NCBI GenBank assembly: GCA_963815495.1
Contig: CAWFGW010000029.1
Coordinates: forward strand, 248,001 to 312,000
DNA: 64,000 nucleotides
Direction: 5' to 3'
Source of the DNA: CAWFGW01 sp963815495
Lineage (GTDB): Bacteria; Bacteroidota; Bacteroidia; Cytophagales; JAAEPT01
The first letter of the stretch is position 1. Every line of letters begins with the position of its first letter. This document shows, in pieces, positions 47,987 through 56,606 of this stretch. A program made the translations under genes and the position numbers. The notes beneath the pieces were generated by a model. It did not search any database, was not told the origin of the DNA, and saw nothing but the letters and a program-made list of their open reading frames with translations.

Positions 47987-48439
47987 ATGGAACTAATAAA
48001 AAAATATTATACAACTGCATTTTACCTCTTAGGTGGTTTACTTTCTCTTTTGATTGTCATCAACATTGGTAAAATGACTGCAGCGCAGGATCCTGCTGTG
48101 GAAGCAGCTATAAGTGACAATACCGCTGGTATGGGGGTTAGCTTTGTGATGCCACTCATCTGGATTGCTGCGATCTTAACTATCGGATTTTCCATTTACA
48201 AAATCGTTCAAAACAAGACCATGCTTATTCGTTTCGGCATTGGAATCGTTTTGCTTGGTGTGTGTTTTCTGATTTCCTATGCTTCCTCTTCTGATGATGT
48301 AACCACTATTTCTGCAAGCATTCCTTTCACTGGTGGTGAATTGAAGTTTGTGGGTGCGATGGTGAAAACATTGTATGCCTTGTTATTTCTAAGTATCGGT
48401 GCGCTGATAGTTGGTGAAGTAAAGAAAATATTGAACTAA
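47987..48439 (+). CDS. Small four-helix inner membrane protein in the ExbBD locus
   Basis: 150 residues with four clear transmembrane segments: about 9-25 (TAFYLLGGLLSLLIVINI), about 47-67 (GVSFVMPLIWIAAILTIGFS), about 78-96 (IRFGIGIVLLGVCFLISYAS) and 122-140 (MVKTLYALLFLSIGALIVGE). No family that I can name. It sits between exbB and the first exbD, 8 bp before the latter, so it is probably an accessory part of this motor complex, an inference from position only. Confidence 0.85.
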   Translation: MELIKKYYTTAFYLLGGLLSLLIVINIGKMTAAQDPAVEAAISDNTAGMGVSFVMPLIWIAAILTIGFSIYKIVQNKTMLIRFGIGIVLLGVCFLISYASSSDDVTTISASIPFTGGELKFVGAMVKTLYALLFLSIGALIVGEVKKILN

Positions 48440-48446
48440 AATAGCT

Positions 48447-49001
48447 ATGGTTAGAATTAAAAAAAGAGATAAAGTGGAGGTCAACTCCAGCTCAATGGCT
48501 GACATTGCGTTTTTGCTTCTGATTTTCTTTTTGGTGACAACAACTATCGCGAGTGAAAAAGGTTTACGGTTGATCTTGCCTGAAAAAAAAGAAGCTGAAA
48601 CGGAAACCGAACAGATGAAGAAACGCAACATCTTTGAGGTCATCATTAACTCCAACAACCAAGTGTTGGTGAAAGGTGGAATTATTGAAATTCCAAAACT
48701 GCGGGAGGAAGCAAAAAAATTCATCGATAACCGAGGAAAACGTGCTGACTTGTCAGAGTCACCATTGGATGCAATTGTCTCTTACAAATCGGATAGAGGC
48801 ACTAACTATAAAACCTACATCGCTGTGGTGGATGAGTTGGTCGGTGCATATTACGAGCTACGAGCAGAATATTTAAACATGACAGTAAAAGAATACTTAG
48901 CACTTGACCCGGAAGATGCGGAGCAAAATGCTTTGTTACTGAACGCTAAAGATGAATATCCTTTGACTTTGTCTGAGGCTGAACCGAATGATTTTAATTA
49001 A
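48447..49001 (+). CDS. exbD: Biopolymer transporter ExbD (first copy)
   Basis: 184 residues. N-terminal cytoplasmic stub MVRIKKRDKVEVNSSSMADI, a single transmembrane helix FLLLIFFLVTTTIAS that carries the motif region where ExbD has its essential Asp (MADIAFLLLIFFLV), then a periplasmic domain. This copy is longer than usual because of an extra segment (FIDNRGKRADLSESPLDAIV) and a C-terminal extension (EQNALLLNAKDEYPLTLSEA). Two different exbD genes in tandem are common in Bacteroidota. Confidence 0.93.
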   Translation: MVRIKKRDKVEVNSSSMADIAFLLLIFFLVTTTIASEKGLRLILPEKKEAETETEQMKKRNIFEVIINSNNQVLVKGGIIEIPKLREEAKKFIDNRGKRADLSESPLDAIVSYKSDRGTNYKTYIAVVDELVGAYYELRAEYLNMTVKEYLALDPEDAEQNALLLNAKDEYPLTLSEAEPNDFN

Positions 49002-49072
49002 ATAAGCTATAAGGTTTTAGCTGTTAGCATTTAGCTAATGGCTTTGAGCTAAACGATAATCGCTTAATAAAA

Positions 49073-49546
49073 ATGGCAAAATTCAAGAAAAAATCGAACG
49101 TAACGCAGGAGATTCCCACCTCTGCCCTACCCGATATTATATTCATTCTGTTGTTCTTTTTCATGGTTACCACCAAGATGAGAAAAACAGATCCGAAGGT
49201 GGAAATCAAAATTCCTCAAATCACGCAATTGCAGGATTTGGACGAAACAAAAGAAGCGTTGGATGTTTACATCGGTTTCCCGAAGGATGCAGAAACATTT
49301 GGAACAGAAGAAGTGATTCAAGTCAACGAAAAATTTATCCAACCAGAGGATATCCATCAAGTGATTGCTCAAACATTGGCTAAAATGCCCATTCAGCGTC
49401 AAAGTAAAAACAACATCGTGGTCAATGTTCGTGTACATGAAGAAGCGAACATGGGTATTGTCATTGACTTCAAACAGGAGTTAAGAAAATCGAGTGTGCG
49501 AAATATTCACTTCACTTCTACTAAAAAGAAAGACGAGGTTATCTAA
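49073..49546 (+). CDS. exbD: Biopolymer transporter ExbD (second copy)
   Basis: 157 residues: MAKFKKKSNVTQEIPTSALP, then DIIFILLFFFMVTTKM, the transmembrane helix with its conserved Asp, and a periplasmic domain (DVYIGFPKDAE, QSKNNIVVNVRVHEEANMGI). It lies 71 bp after the first exbD; the gap contains TTTAGCTGTTAGC-type words. Its stop (TAATG) overlaps the start of the next gene by one base, so they are translationally coupled. Confidence 0.93.
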   Translation: MAKFKKKSNVTQEIPTSALPDIIFILLFFFMVTTKMRKTDPKVEIKIPQITQLQDLDETKEALDVYIGFPKDAETFGTEEVIQVNEKFIQPEDIHQVIAQTLAKMPIQRQSKNNIVVNVRVHEEANMGIVIDFKQELRKSSVRNIHFTSTKKKDEVI

Positions 49547-50121
49547 TGAAAAACAAAGCTATCATACGCATTGCCGCTACGGCTATTCTCGGAGTTATCA
49601 GCATCGTTCTCAGCTTCAAAATTTATGGTTCTATCATGGCAAAAGACCATGAAATAGCACAAATAAAAATGGCTGACGACTTAGTGATTCAAAAATTAAA
49701 GAAAATCCGCGAAGCGCAAAAACTCTATTTTGATGTCAATAAAACGTATGCGAGAGATTGGAGCGACTTGCAGCATTTCTTAAAAACGGGACAAGTAGCT
49801 ATTACCCAGGTAAAAGAAAAAATCACGCTAGTAAATGGGCAGGAAGAAGTTGAGTTTATCACAGATACCCTAAGTATTCGTCCAGCCATCGATGTGATGG
49901 AAGAAACAGCAGCCTTCAAAGCCACAGATATTGAAACCATCGCAGTCGTACCACTATCGGATACCCTCTTTGACTTATACGCCAATAAACTCCAAGGTTT
50001 TTATGTGGTAGAGGTAAGTGACCCCGCACCTATAAACCCTAGAAGACAAGAAAAAGGTGATTTAAAACCACTAAGAATAGGATCAAAAGCAGCGGCTACA
50101 TTAAAAGGAAACTGGGAATAA
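49546..50121 (+). CDS. Uncharacterised single-pass membrane protein coupled to exbD
   Basis: 191 residues. One N-terminal transmembrane helix (IRIAATAILGVISIVLSFKI), then a helical stretch IQKLKKIREAQKLYFDVNKT and YARDWSDLQHFLKTGQVAIT, similar to the helix-plus-extension layout of type II pseudopilin-like proteins. The C-terminal half is beta-rich and ends VSDPAPINPRRQEKGDLKPL. It overlaps exbD by one base. I recognise the context (ExbD-linked conserved protein in Bacteroidota) but not a function; a periplasmic partner of the ExbD/TonB system is inferred. Confidence 0.85.
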   Translation: MKNKAIIRIAATAILGVISIVLSFKIYGSIMAKDHEIAQIKMADDLVIQKLKKIREAQKLYFDVNKTYARDWSDLQHFLKTGQVAITQVKEKITLVNGQEEVEFITDTLSIRPAIDVMEETAAFKATDIETIAVVPLSDTLFDLYANKLQGFYVVEVSDPAPINPRRQEKGDLKPLRIGSKAAATLKGNWE

Positions 50122-50194
50122 TTAAAGAGAATCAAGATGCAAGAACCAAGAGTCAAGATAAATGTGAAATCAGAAACATGAAACTCTATCATCT

Positions 50195-50291
50195 TAATAC
50201 TTTGTACTCAATACTCTGTACTCTGTACTCAAGTCTCAATACTAACATCTCAATACTCGCTACTCAGTACTAATTACTCAATACTAAAAAA
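50195..50291 (+). repeat. Quasi-repetitive leader tract, ACTCAATACT family
   Basis: Words such as TTTGTACTCAATACTC, TGTACTCTGTACTC, AAGTCTCAATACT, TACTCGCTACTCAGTACT and TTACTCAATACT run up to the A-rich bases directly before the tonB ATG. Same family as the tract at 47886. Confidence 0.6.
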
Positions 50292-51113
50292 ATGTTAATC
50301 ATACTCGCATTTATCGCTCTACTTGTTTTGCCTGTGCTGGCAGTAGTGCTTTTCAATAAATATTATTCCGCTTCGTCAGTTAGCACTGCAGAAACGGCTA
50401 CAATGGATGCTGTGGATTTAAAAATGTTAAAGCGCTATGCTGATGCTGACATCTATAGAAACCGTCCTTATGCTTTAGTAGCAGGTTTATTCATTACCAT
50501 GATCTTTACTTACTTAGCATTGGAATATAAAGCCTATGACAAAGTGGTAATTGAGAAAAAAGCAGATGTAAGCATTGTAGAAGACGAAATAGAAGATATT
50601 CAAATCACGAACATCGAGCCACCACCCCCACCTCCTGCTAAAAAATCAATTGTGTTGGAAGTAGTCGAAGATGATGAATTGATAGAAGAAGTAGATGAAC
50701 CAGAAGAAGAAGAAGAGTTAGAGGATGACTTTTATGATCCTGATATGGAGGTAGAGATTCCAAAAGAAGAAGTGGTTAAAGCACCTACAGTATTTCAATC
50801 AACAGAAATTCGGGCTGAACCTAAGGAAGGCATGATGGTTTTCAACAACAAACTGATGGGGGCTGTTTTTCCTAAATTACAAGCTTTAGGAAGTTACCTC
50901 GATGATGTAAACCCGGGTGTGGTCATGTTAAAATTTATCGTATTGGAAAATGGTCAACTTGCGAATGTAGAAGTCATGCAAGGAATTGACCCCAAAGTGG
51001 ACCAAATTGTGAAAGCTGAATTTGCCAAAGTTGCCGACTACAACCCCGGGAAAAACCAAGGACAAGCGGTACGGTCACACATGCAGTATCCGGTGATTAT
51101 TATGTTTGAGTGA
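50292..51113 (+). CDS. tonB: Energy transducer TonB
   Basis: 273 residues. N-terminal hydrophobic segment LIILAFIALLVLPVLAVVLF and a second one at about 62-78 (ALVAGLFITMIFTYLALEY), so the membrane topology may be a two-pass or one-pass variant. Then a proline run (PPPPPPAKKS), an acidic linker (DDELIEEVDEPEEEEELEDD) instead of the usual Pro-Lys/Glu-Pro stretch, and a C-terminal TonB domain (LKFIVLENGQLANVEVMQGI, PGKNQGQAVRSHMQYPVIIM). It links the ExbB/ExbD motor to outer membrane receptors. Last gene of the motor locus. Confidence 0.92.
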   Translation: MLIILAFIALLVLPVLAVVLFNKYYSASSVSTAETATMDAVDLKMLKRYADADIYRNRPYALVAGLFITMIFTYLALEYKAYDKVVIEKKADVSIVEDEIEDIQITNIEPPPPPPAKKSIVLEVVEDDELIEEVDEPEEEEELEDDFYDPDMEVEIPKEEVVKAPTVFQSTEIRAEPKEGMMVFNNKLMGAVFPKLQALGSYLDDVNPGVVMLKFIVLENGQLANVEVMQGIDPKVDQIVKAEFAKVADYNPGKNQGQAVRSHMQYPVIIMFE

Positions 51114-51476
51114 TTTGGAAGAGGGAAATATGAAGGATGAAGGTAGAAAGAGTAAAGTAGAAAGACGGGGTAAATATAGAACCAAGATACAAGAGCCAAG
51201 ATGTCTAATCTCTCATATCTAATGATCTAATATCTAACTGCTCTGAAGCTAATAGCTTTAAGCCTTTAGCTGTTAGCCCCCAAGTTATGTGCATTTACCT
51301 TATAACCGCCCAAGGTTCGTGTCTCCACGAACCTTTTATGTTTGAATGATTTGGAAGGTAGAAATATGAAGGATGAAGGTAGAAAGAGTAAAGTAGAAAG
51401 TAGGGGTAAATATAGAACCAACGTACAAGAGCCAAGATGTCTAATCTCTCATATCTAATAATCTCATATCTGTTAG
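51101..51476 (+). repeat. Imperfect tandem duplication, period 236 bp, including the end of tonB
   Basis: TATGTTTGAGTGATTTGGAA at 51101 recurs as TATGTTTGAATGATTTGGAA at 51337, 236 bp later, and the similarity runs on for about 130 bp (AAATATGAAGGATGAAGGTA, AAAGAGTAAAGTAGAAAG, AAGAGCCAAGATGTCTAATC) to about 51240 and 51476. The first copy holds the tonB stop codon, so the duplicate carries the last few tonB codons. No gene lies in 51114-51558. Confidence 0.85.
51312..51335 (+). terminator. Hairpin element downstream of tonB
   Basis: AAGGTTCGTG (51312-51321) pairs perfectly over 10 bp with CACGAACCTT (51326-51335), loop TCTC, then TTAT. A degenerate copy is at about 51496-51519. It may end the motor operon; it is about 200 bp past the tonB stop. 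Confidence 0.5.
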
Positions 51477-51558
51477 CAACTTTACCCAATATACGCCCAA
51501 GGCCGTGTCCCACGAACCTCAAGCTTAAAGCTAAAGGCTAATCGCTAAAAGCTCCTTG

Positions 51559-52702
51559 CTAACCAATCGCCTGCTTCAAATCCTCCAACAAATCCTCAAT
51601 ATCTTCTACTCCTACACTTAAACGAATCAAACTATCTTTCATGCCTGCTTTCATTCTTTCTTCTTTAGGAATACTTGCATGCGTCATAGTGGCGGGATGA
51701 GCACTAAGTGACTCAACACCACCTAACGACACTGCTAAAGTAAAAATCTTAAACCGCTTCATTACCTTCACTGCCTCCTCTACGGAATCACCTTTTAGTT
51801 CAAAAGACACCATCCCCCCAAAGTTTCTCATTTGTTTAAAGGCAATGGTATGACCGTGGTGGGTCATTAACCCTGGGTAATAAACATGCATCACTTTAGG
51901 GTGATTGTCTAAATACTGTGCTACCGCTTCTGCATTTTTACAGTGTCGATCCATGCGCAAATGTAATGTTTTTATTCCTCTCGAAACTAAAAAGCAATCC
52001 ATAGGACCAGGCACAGCGCCACACGCGTTTTGAATAAATGCTAACTTTTTGTGCAATTCTGAGTCATTTACTACCAAAGCACCCATAATTACATCAGAAT
52101 GTCCACCCAAATATTTTGTCACGGAATGTACTACAATGTCTGCTCCGAGATCCAACGGATTTTGTAAATAAGGTGTAGCAAACGTATTATCTACGGCTAA
52201 TAACACCTCTTTTCTCTGCTTTACAAAACCAGCTACAGCTTTGATGTCAATAATATTCAACAACGGGTTGGTTGGCGTTTCCAACCAAACCAGCTTGGTG
52301 TTCGCATTGAAATACGCTTCTATGTTTTCAGCATTGGTTAAGTTGGCATAATGAAACTTGATTCCAAACTGTTGAAATACTTGCATAAAAATGCGATAGG
52401 TTCCGCCATACAAATCATGCGTAGCGATTACTTCATCACCCGGTTTTAAAAGTTTTAATACGGCATCTATTGCAGCCATTCCGCTCCCAAAACAGATTCC
52501 ATGTTTTCCATTTTCCAATGCAGCCAAATTTTCTTCTAAGGCTGCACGAGTAGGGTTTTCACCTCTGAGCGTAATGATAACCTTTGTTTTCTGTTGGGGT
52601 GATTTGAACGTACGTACTTGTTTGGTAAATCGGTGGTACAACAGCTCCTGTTGTTTCATCGGGATGTTGACCTGCATGTATGGCTTTAGTGGCGAATTTC
52701 AT
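51559..52702 (-). pseudogene. Cystathionine gamma-synthase/lyase-type PLP enzyme, frameshifted near its N-terminus
   Basis: The minus-strand frame from the ATG at 52702 reads MKFATKAIHAGQHPDETTGA, PPIYQTSTYVQITPTENKGY then HYAQR and stops; the family's own sequence continues one frame over as GENPTRAALEENLAALENGK. The span is 1144 nt, 3n+1, so one extra base at about 52566-52569 restores a 380-residue enzyme. The downstream part is complete: CFGSGMAAIDAVLKLL, LYGGTYRIF, SVTKYLGGHSDVIMG (PLP lysine), SRGIKTLHLRMDRHCKNAEA, SVGVEDIEDLLEDLKQA. It acts in trans-sulfuration between cysteine and methionine; synthase and lyase cannot be told apart here. An apparent ATG at 52677 is an artefact of the shifted frame. 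Confidence 0.88.
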
Positions 52703-52914
52703 GGTGGAGTATTGAGTATTGAGTAGTTAGTACAGAGTAATGAGATTGAGTACCGAGATTTTAGTATTAAGTACAAAGTATTTAGATGATCATATTCCTG
52801 ATTTCACATTTATACTTTGTCTTGTTTCTCACTAACCTTACGTTTGATTTAAATTTTAGGTGAACTTATAACCCAAAACTTACGACTTTCTAACTAAATT
52901 TACCAAATCGAACG
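52703..52914 (-). repeat. Quasi-repetitive leader tract and intergenic region
   Basis: On the minus strand, words of the ACTCAATACT family (GTACTAACTACTCAATACTC, AATACTCCACC) run to the ATG at 52702. The half nearer the plus-strand VTT gene is AT-rich with no clear promoter. The gap separates divergent genes. Confidence 0.5.
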
Positions 52915-53601
52915 ATGCTCAAAGCTAAAGAAACATTTTATTCTATACTTCCTTTCCTTATTTCCGGGTTGTTGCCGTTGACGTTCAGTAGTTTTTTTAT
53001 TGGGTGGGTGATTAATCACAAAGAAATTTTTCTTCAGCTTACGTGGCTTGAGGTAATGATTTACACGGTAGTAGCTTCCTTGGTGATGGGATTAATGCTT
53101 TCACCGACAACGTTTGTTGCACTATTAAGTGGTTTTATTTTGGGATGGAAAGCCATTCCCTTTGTAGTGATTTCTTACCTCTATGCTTCAGTTATTGGTT
53201 TTTTCATCGGCAAATTTTTAGATCATGGAAAAGTGGAACGACTTCTAGCTCTATTTCCTAAGGGAAAAGCGTTCTTCGAAAATATTCAAAAGTCAGAAAA
53301 GCAACTTGTTTTCACCTGCCGACTGTCACCAGTGCTCCCATTCGCATTTACCAACGTGCTTCTCGCAGCCATAAAGACACGCTTCAGCACGTTTATCGTC
53401 TACGGCACACTAGGAATGCTCCCAAGAACTTTACTGGCTATATGGGCTGGAAAACAAGCTTCTTCCATTTACAACCTTCAAACTCGGGAGTGGACTATTA
53501 ACTTTGAAACCCTATCCTTACTTTTCTTGATTGGTTTATCCATGATTCTGTTGATATTTATCTTAAAACGTGCTTTTAACAAAACAAACAACACCTTCTA
53601 A
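52915..53601 (+). CDS. VTT/TVP38-TMEM64 family membrane protein
   Basis: 228 residues with about five or six transmembrane segments. The VTT (DedA-related) core is visible: PTTFVALLSGFILGWKAIPF, YLYASVIGFFIGKFLDHGKV, VFTCRLSPVLPFAFTNVLLA and TFIVYGTLGMLPRTLLAIWA, with the family's Arg and Pro residues in CRLSPVLPF and LGMLPRT. Relatives are lipid scramblases or transport-linked proteins of the inner membrane; the substrate here is unknown. It is 23 bp from, and convergent with, the NDH-2 gene. Confidence 0.9.
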   Translation: MLKAKETFYSILPFLISGLLPLTFSSFFIGWVINHKEIFLQLTWLEVMIYTVVASLVMGLMLSPTTFVALLSGFILGWKAIPFVVISYLYASVIGFFIGKFLDHGKVERLLALFPKGKAFFENIQKSEKQLVFTCRLSPVLPFAFTNVLLAAIKTRFSTFIVYGTLGMLPRTLLAIWAGKQASSIYNLQTREWTINFETLSLLFLIGLSMILLIFILKRAFNKTNNTF

Positions 53602-53624
53602 AACCTCTATCGGTATGGTGTCGA

Positions 53625-54935
53625 TTAACGAGACACGTCTTTAGGATTTCTAATTAAAACCCTATTGCCACGATCATACGTTAAGTACCTCCAAAACCAA
53701 TTGAGCGAGACTACTAGTTTATTTCTGAAACCAGCGATAGAAAGGAGATGAACAAACATCCAGACAAACCAAGCGGCCCGGCCTGCAAATTTTATTTTAT
53801 GCGGTAAATCAACCACTGCTTTATTTCTTCCTATAGTGGCCATGGAACCTTTATCATTATATTCAAATGGAACTAAAGGTTTGTTATTAATCGAATTAAG
53901 TAAGTTCACTCCAAGCAGTTTACCCATTTGAATAGCTGTTTGCGCTACCATTGGATGTCCTTTTGGATATTTCTCCGTTTTCATGAGTGCCACATCGCCA
54001 ATAGCAAAAACATTTTCTGTCGTACCAACTTTATTAAACTGATCTACAACTATTCTCGAATGTTCAATCACCTCTGAAGGAATGCCTTCGATGATGTTAC
54101 CTTGCACACCAGCTCCCCAAATGAGGGTTTTAGCTGCAATAGTACTTCCATCTCCTAATGTTGCAGTTTCACCATCGTATGATTTCAACGTGGTATTCAA
54201 AAGTACTTCAACATTCAAATCGCGTAAATTTTCTAAAGCTGTTTCACCTAATTCTGGTGAAAGTCCAGATAGCACTCTACCGCCACCTTCTACTAGAACA
54301 ATACGCATTAAGTTGCTATCTAAATCGGGATAGTCATTGGGTAATATATGTTTCCGTAATTCCGCCAGTGCTCCAGAAACTTCTATACCTGTGGCCCCAC
54401 CTCCGACAACAATAAATGTAAGACAAGCTTTTACCTTTTCTGTTGAATTGCTTGTTACGGCTTCTTCTAAAGTAGTAATGATTTGGTTTCTAAGACCAAG
54501 CGCGTGATAAAGTTGTTTGAGTGGAAATGCCTTTTTAAAATTAGCCTCATTACCAAAATAGTTTGTTTTTGAACCATTAGCGATAACTAAATAATCATAT
54601 TCAATATTACCAAGGTTAGTATTAACTGAATTGGCTTTAAAATCGATGCTTTCCACTATTGCCAAACGAAAGAAAAAATTAGTGTTATTTCCATAATGTT
54701 TTCGTATAGGTTCAGCAATTGAATCCGGATCTAAACCTAAAGTGGCAACTTGATATAATAAAGGTTGAAAAAGATGGTGATTATGACGATCTAACATCAC
54801 CACTTGTATATTTTTGCTTTTTAATAATACTTGAGTAAGTCGCATCCCAGCAAATCCGCCACCTACTATAACTACTCGTGTTTTCCCTTCGACAGAAGGG
54901 ACATGAAACTGTTCAAAACCACTTAACATAATCAA
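53625..54935 (-). CDS. Type II NADH dehydrogenase (NAD(P)/FAD-dependent oxidoreductase)
   Basis: 436 residues, normal length for NDH-2. The FAD-binding Rossmann motif VVIVGGGFAGMRL and the loop RHNHHLFQPLLYQVATLGL are diagnostic; the NAD-binding motif FIVVGGGATGIEVSGALAEL and VFAIGDVALMKTEKYPKGHP follow. Near the C-terminus, helical segments (AAWFVWMFVHLLSIAGFRN, VVSLNWFWRYLTY) anchor it on the membrane. It passes electrons from NADH to quinone without proton pumping. Divergent from the hydroxylase-family gene; probably single. Confidence 0.95.
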   Translation of the reverse strand: MIMLSGFEQFHVPSVEGKTRVVIVGGGFAGMRLTQVLLKSKNIQVVMLDRHNHHLFQPLLYQVATLGLDPDSIAEPIRKHYGNNTNFFFRLAIVESIDFKANSVNTNLGNIEYDYLVIANGSKTNYFGNEANFKKAFPLKQLYHALGLRNQIITTLEEAVTSNSTEKVKACLTFIVVGGGATGIEVSGALAELRKHILPNDYPDLDSNLMRIVLVEGGGRVLSGLSPELGETALENLRDLNVEVLLNTTLKSYDGETATLGDGSTIAAKTLIWGAGVQGNIIEGIPSEVIEHSRIVVDQFNKVGTTENVFAIGDVALMKTEKYPKGHPMVAQTAIQMGKLLGVNLLNSINNKPLVPFEYNDKGSMATIGRNKAVVDLPHKIKFAGRAAWFVWMFVHLLSIAGFRNKLVVSLNWFWRYLTYDRGNRVLIRNPKDVSR

Positions 54936-54943
54936 TTTTATTT

Positions 54944-54951
54944 CAAAATTA
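54944..54951 (-). promoter_or_regulatory. Candidate -7 promoter element for NDH-2
   Basis: TAATTTTG on the minus strand matches TAnnTTTG 8 bp before the ATG at 54935. No -33 TTG is visible at the right distance, and the spacing to the ATG is short, so this is weak. Confidence 0.3.
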
Positions 54952-55140
54952 CACTTATTTTATTCGCTATTTGAGTCACTAGTTGTATTTTTATTTGTTT
55001 GCACATCGTGAATATAATTTGCCAAAAAACAAAGAAAGCCTCCTAACTTATAAGTGTTTTTTCTTTAAATTGGGAACTCAAAAGATTTGTATCTTATAAA
55101 AAATCAGAAACAATTGCTCAACATTTTAGTATCGAAATAA

Positions 55141-56079
55141 ATGGAACTGACTAATCCGGTTGTTTGGGGAGTACCTTTTTTTATCGCACTCATTGTTATC
55201 GAAATCATTTACAGTAAAACACATGGAAATGAAAATCTTTACCAATGGAAAGATTTGTTCGCTAGCACTGGCATGGGTGTTGGTGCGGCAATTTTAGGTC
55301 CTGTTGTTAAAGTTTTATTTACTGGAGCTATATTCTTTGGAACCTATGAGCTTTTTAACCCTGAGGTAAATGGCGTTCGAACGAACATTTTAGGCTACCA
55401 GTCCTTTGGTTGGGCATGGTATGTTTGGATTATTTGTCAGTTTTTAGATGACTTCACCTACTACTGGTTTCATCGTTTAAATCACACGGTTCGCTTTTTG
55501 TGGGCGGCACACATTGTTCATCATTCATCGAGTAACTTTAACTTTGGAACCGGGATTCGAAATGGTTGGGTCACTCTACTTTACAAACCACTATTTTACA
55601 TGTGGTTACCAGCTATTGGGTTTCACCCAGAAATGGTCTTAGTGTGCTTGGGTATTGAAACGTTGTGGCAATTTCAATTGCACACGAAATACGTGCCTAA
55701 ACTTGGGTTCTTAGACAAGTTTCTAAATACCCACACCCAACATCAGGTACACCACGCCAGAAACTTAGAATATCTTGATAAAAACCACGGGGGCTATTTG
55801 AATTTGTTTGACAAAGTATTTGGCAGCTGGAAAGAGTTGGATGAAGAAATTGATATTGAGTTTGGTGTAGTACACGAACCAAACTCCTATAACCCTCTAG
55901 TAATTGTATCGCACGAATACAAAGACATTTGGAATGATGTCAAGAACTCTAAAAACCTTTATGAAGCTTTTATGTATACGTTTGGTGAACCAGGATGGGC
56001 TCCTGGTGATGCTTCCCAAACTGTGAAGCAAATGCAACGAGCAATGAAAAAAGAGCAAAAGAAAGCGAAAGCAGCTTAG
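55141..56079 (+). CDS. Sterol desaturase / fatty acid hydroxylase-family membrane protein
   Basis: 312 residues. Membrane di-iron enzyme of the fatty acid hydroxylase superfamily: histidine clusters HRLNH (about 118), HIVHH (about 131) and HQVHH (about 203) are in place, the last preceded by NTHTQ and followed by the usual GGYLNLFDKVFGSWKEL. Hydrophobic helices are at about 8-24, 48-72, 92-108 and 150-170. These enzymes hydroxylate or desaturate lipids or cleave alkylglycerol ethers; the substrate is not predictable. The C-terminal tail is lysine-rich (MKKEQKKAKAA). Confidence 0.92.
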   Translation: MELTNPVVWGVPFFIALIVIEIIYSKTHGNENLYQWKDLFASTGMGVGAAILGPVVKVLFTGAIFFGTYELFNPEVNGVRTNILGYQSFGWAWYVWIICQFLDDFTYYWFHRLNHTVRFLWAAHIVHHSSSNFNFGTGIRNGWVTLLYKPLFYMWLPAIGFHPEMVLVCLGIETLWQFQLHTKYVPKLGFLDKFLNTHTQHQVHHARNLEYLDKNHGGYLNLFDKVFGSWKELDEEIDIEFGVVHEPNSYNPLVIVSHEYKDIWNDVKNSKNLYEAFMYTFGEPGWAPGDASQTVKQMQRAMKKEQKKAKAA

Positions 56080-56190
56080 AAAGTAACTAGTGATAGTTCG
56101 GCATTTTTCTTGGGCTCCGTTTTGTTTTTCACCAGTGAATGCTTACATCATAATGATGTGGCTAGATTTACAACATATACTATATCGATT

Positions 56191-56481
56191 ATGAAAAAAT
56201 TAATTTTAGGCTTTGTATTTACGATTTTAGTGTCGATGAGTTTTTCTTCTTGTAAGGAAGAAAAAACACGCCTAAATCAAATTGAAGAAAAACTTGAAAA
56301 CCAATCAGATGATTTGAAAGGTGCCTCTAAAGACATCCGTAATGCCGCAGTGAATATGGAAGATGCTATGAAAAACTTTAAAGAAGCACTATCAAAGGTC
56401 GAAAATCCTGAGGATAGAGAAGAAATACGTCAACGAGTGAATGAGATGTTCGATGAAATGAAGGAAGAAATTAATCAATAA
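56191..56481 (+). CDS. Small lipoprotein with a coiled-coil body
   Basis: 96 residues starting at the ATG at 56191 (MKKLILGFVFTILVSMSFSS then C), with lipobox SFSSC at residues 17-21. A longer frame back to 56110 adds a segment with no signal character, so I take the internal ATG. The mature part is charged and helical (RLNQIEEKLENQSDDLKGAS, REEIRQRVNEMFDEMKEEIN), similar to small periplasmic coiled-coil lipoproteins. Function unknown. Confidence 0.75.
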   Translation: MKKLILGFVFTILVSMSFSSCKEEKTRLNQIEEKLENQSDDLKGASKDIRNAAVNMEDAMKNFKEALSKVENPEDREEIRQRVNEMFDEMKEEINQ

Positions 56482-56499
56482 TTTCAACTTAACTTAAGT

Positions 56500-56523
56500 A
56501 AGGTCGGTGAGGACATCGACCTT
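56500..56523. terminator. Weak hairpin between convergent genes
   Basis: AAGGTCG (56500-56506) pairs with CGACCTT (56517-56523) around a 10-nt loop. Confidence 0.4.
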
Positions 56524-56554
56524 GGCTCAAAGATTCTTCGCTCCATTAAATTGC

Positions 56555-56577
56555 GCCTGCCTTGCCGGCAGGCAGGC
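56555..56577. repeat. GC-rich inverted repeat GCCTGCC...GGCAGGC
   Basis: GCCTGCC (56555-56561) pairs with GGCAGGC (56571-56577), enclosing TTGCCGGCA. It stands out as a G+C-rich patch in an AT-rich gap, like the short repeated palindromes (REP-like elements) spread between genes in many Bacteroidota. Only one copy is seen here. Confidence 0.5.
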
Positions 56578-56606
56578 TCTAAGTGGCATATCTACCGTGG
56601 TGTAAC

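Noticed and set aside
52677..52679. ATG at 52677 as the start of the cystathionine-type gene
   Set aside because: The residues it gives before GENPTRAALE match no relative, while the shifted frame from 52702 gives the standard N-terminus.
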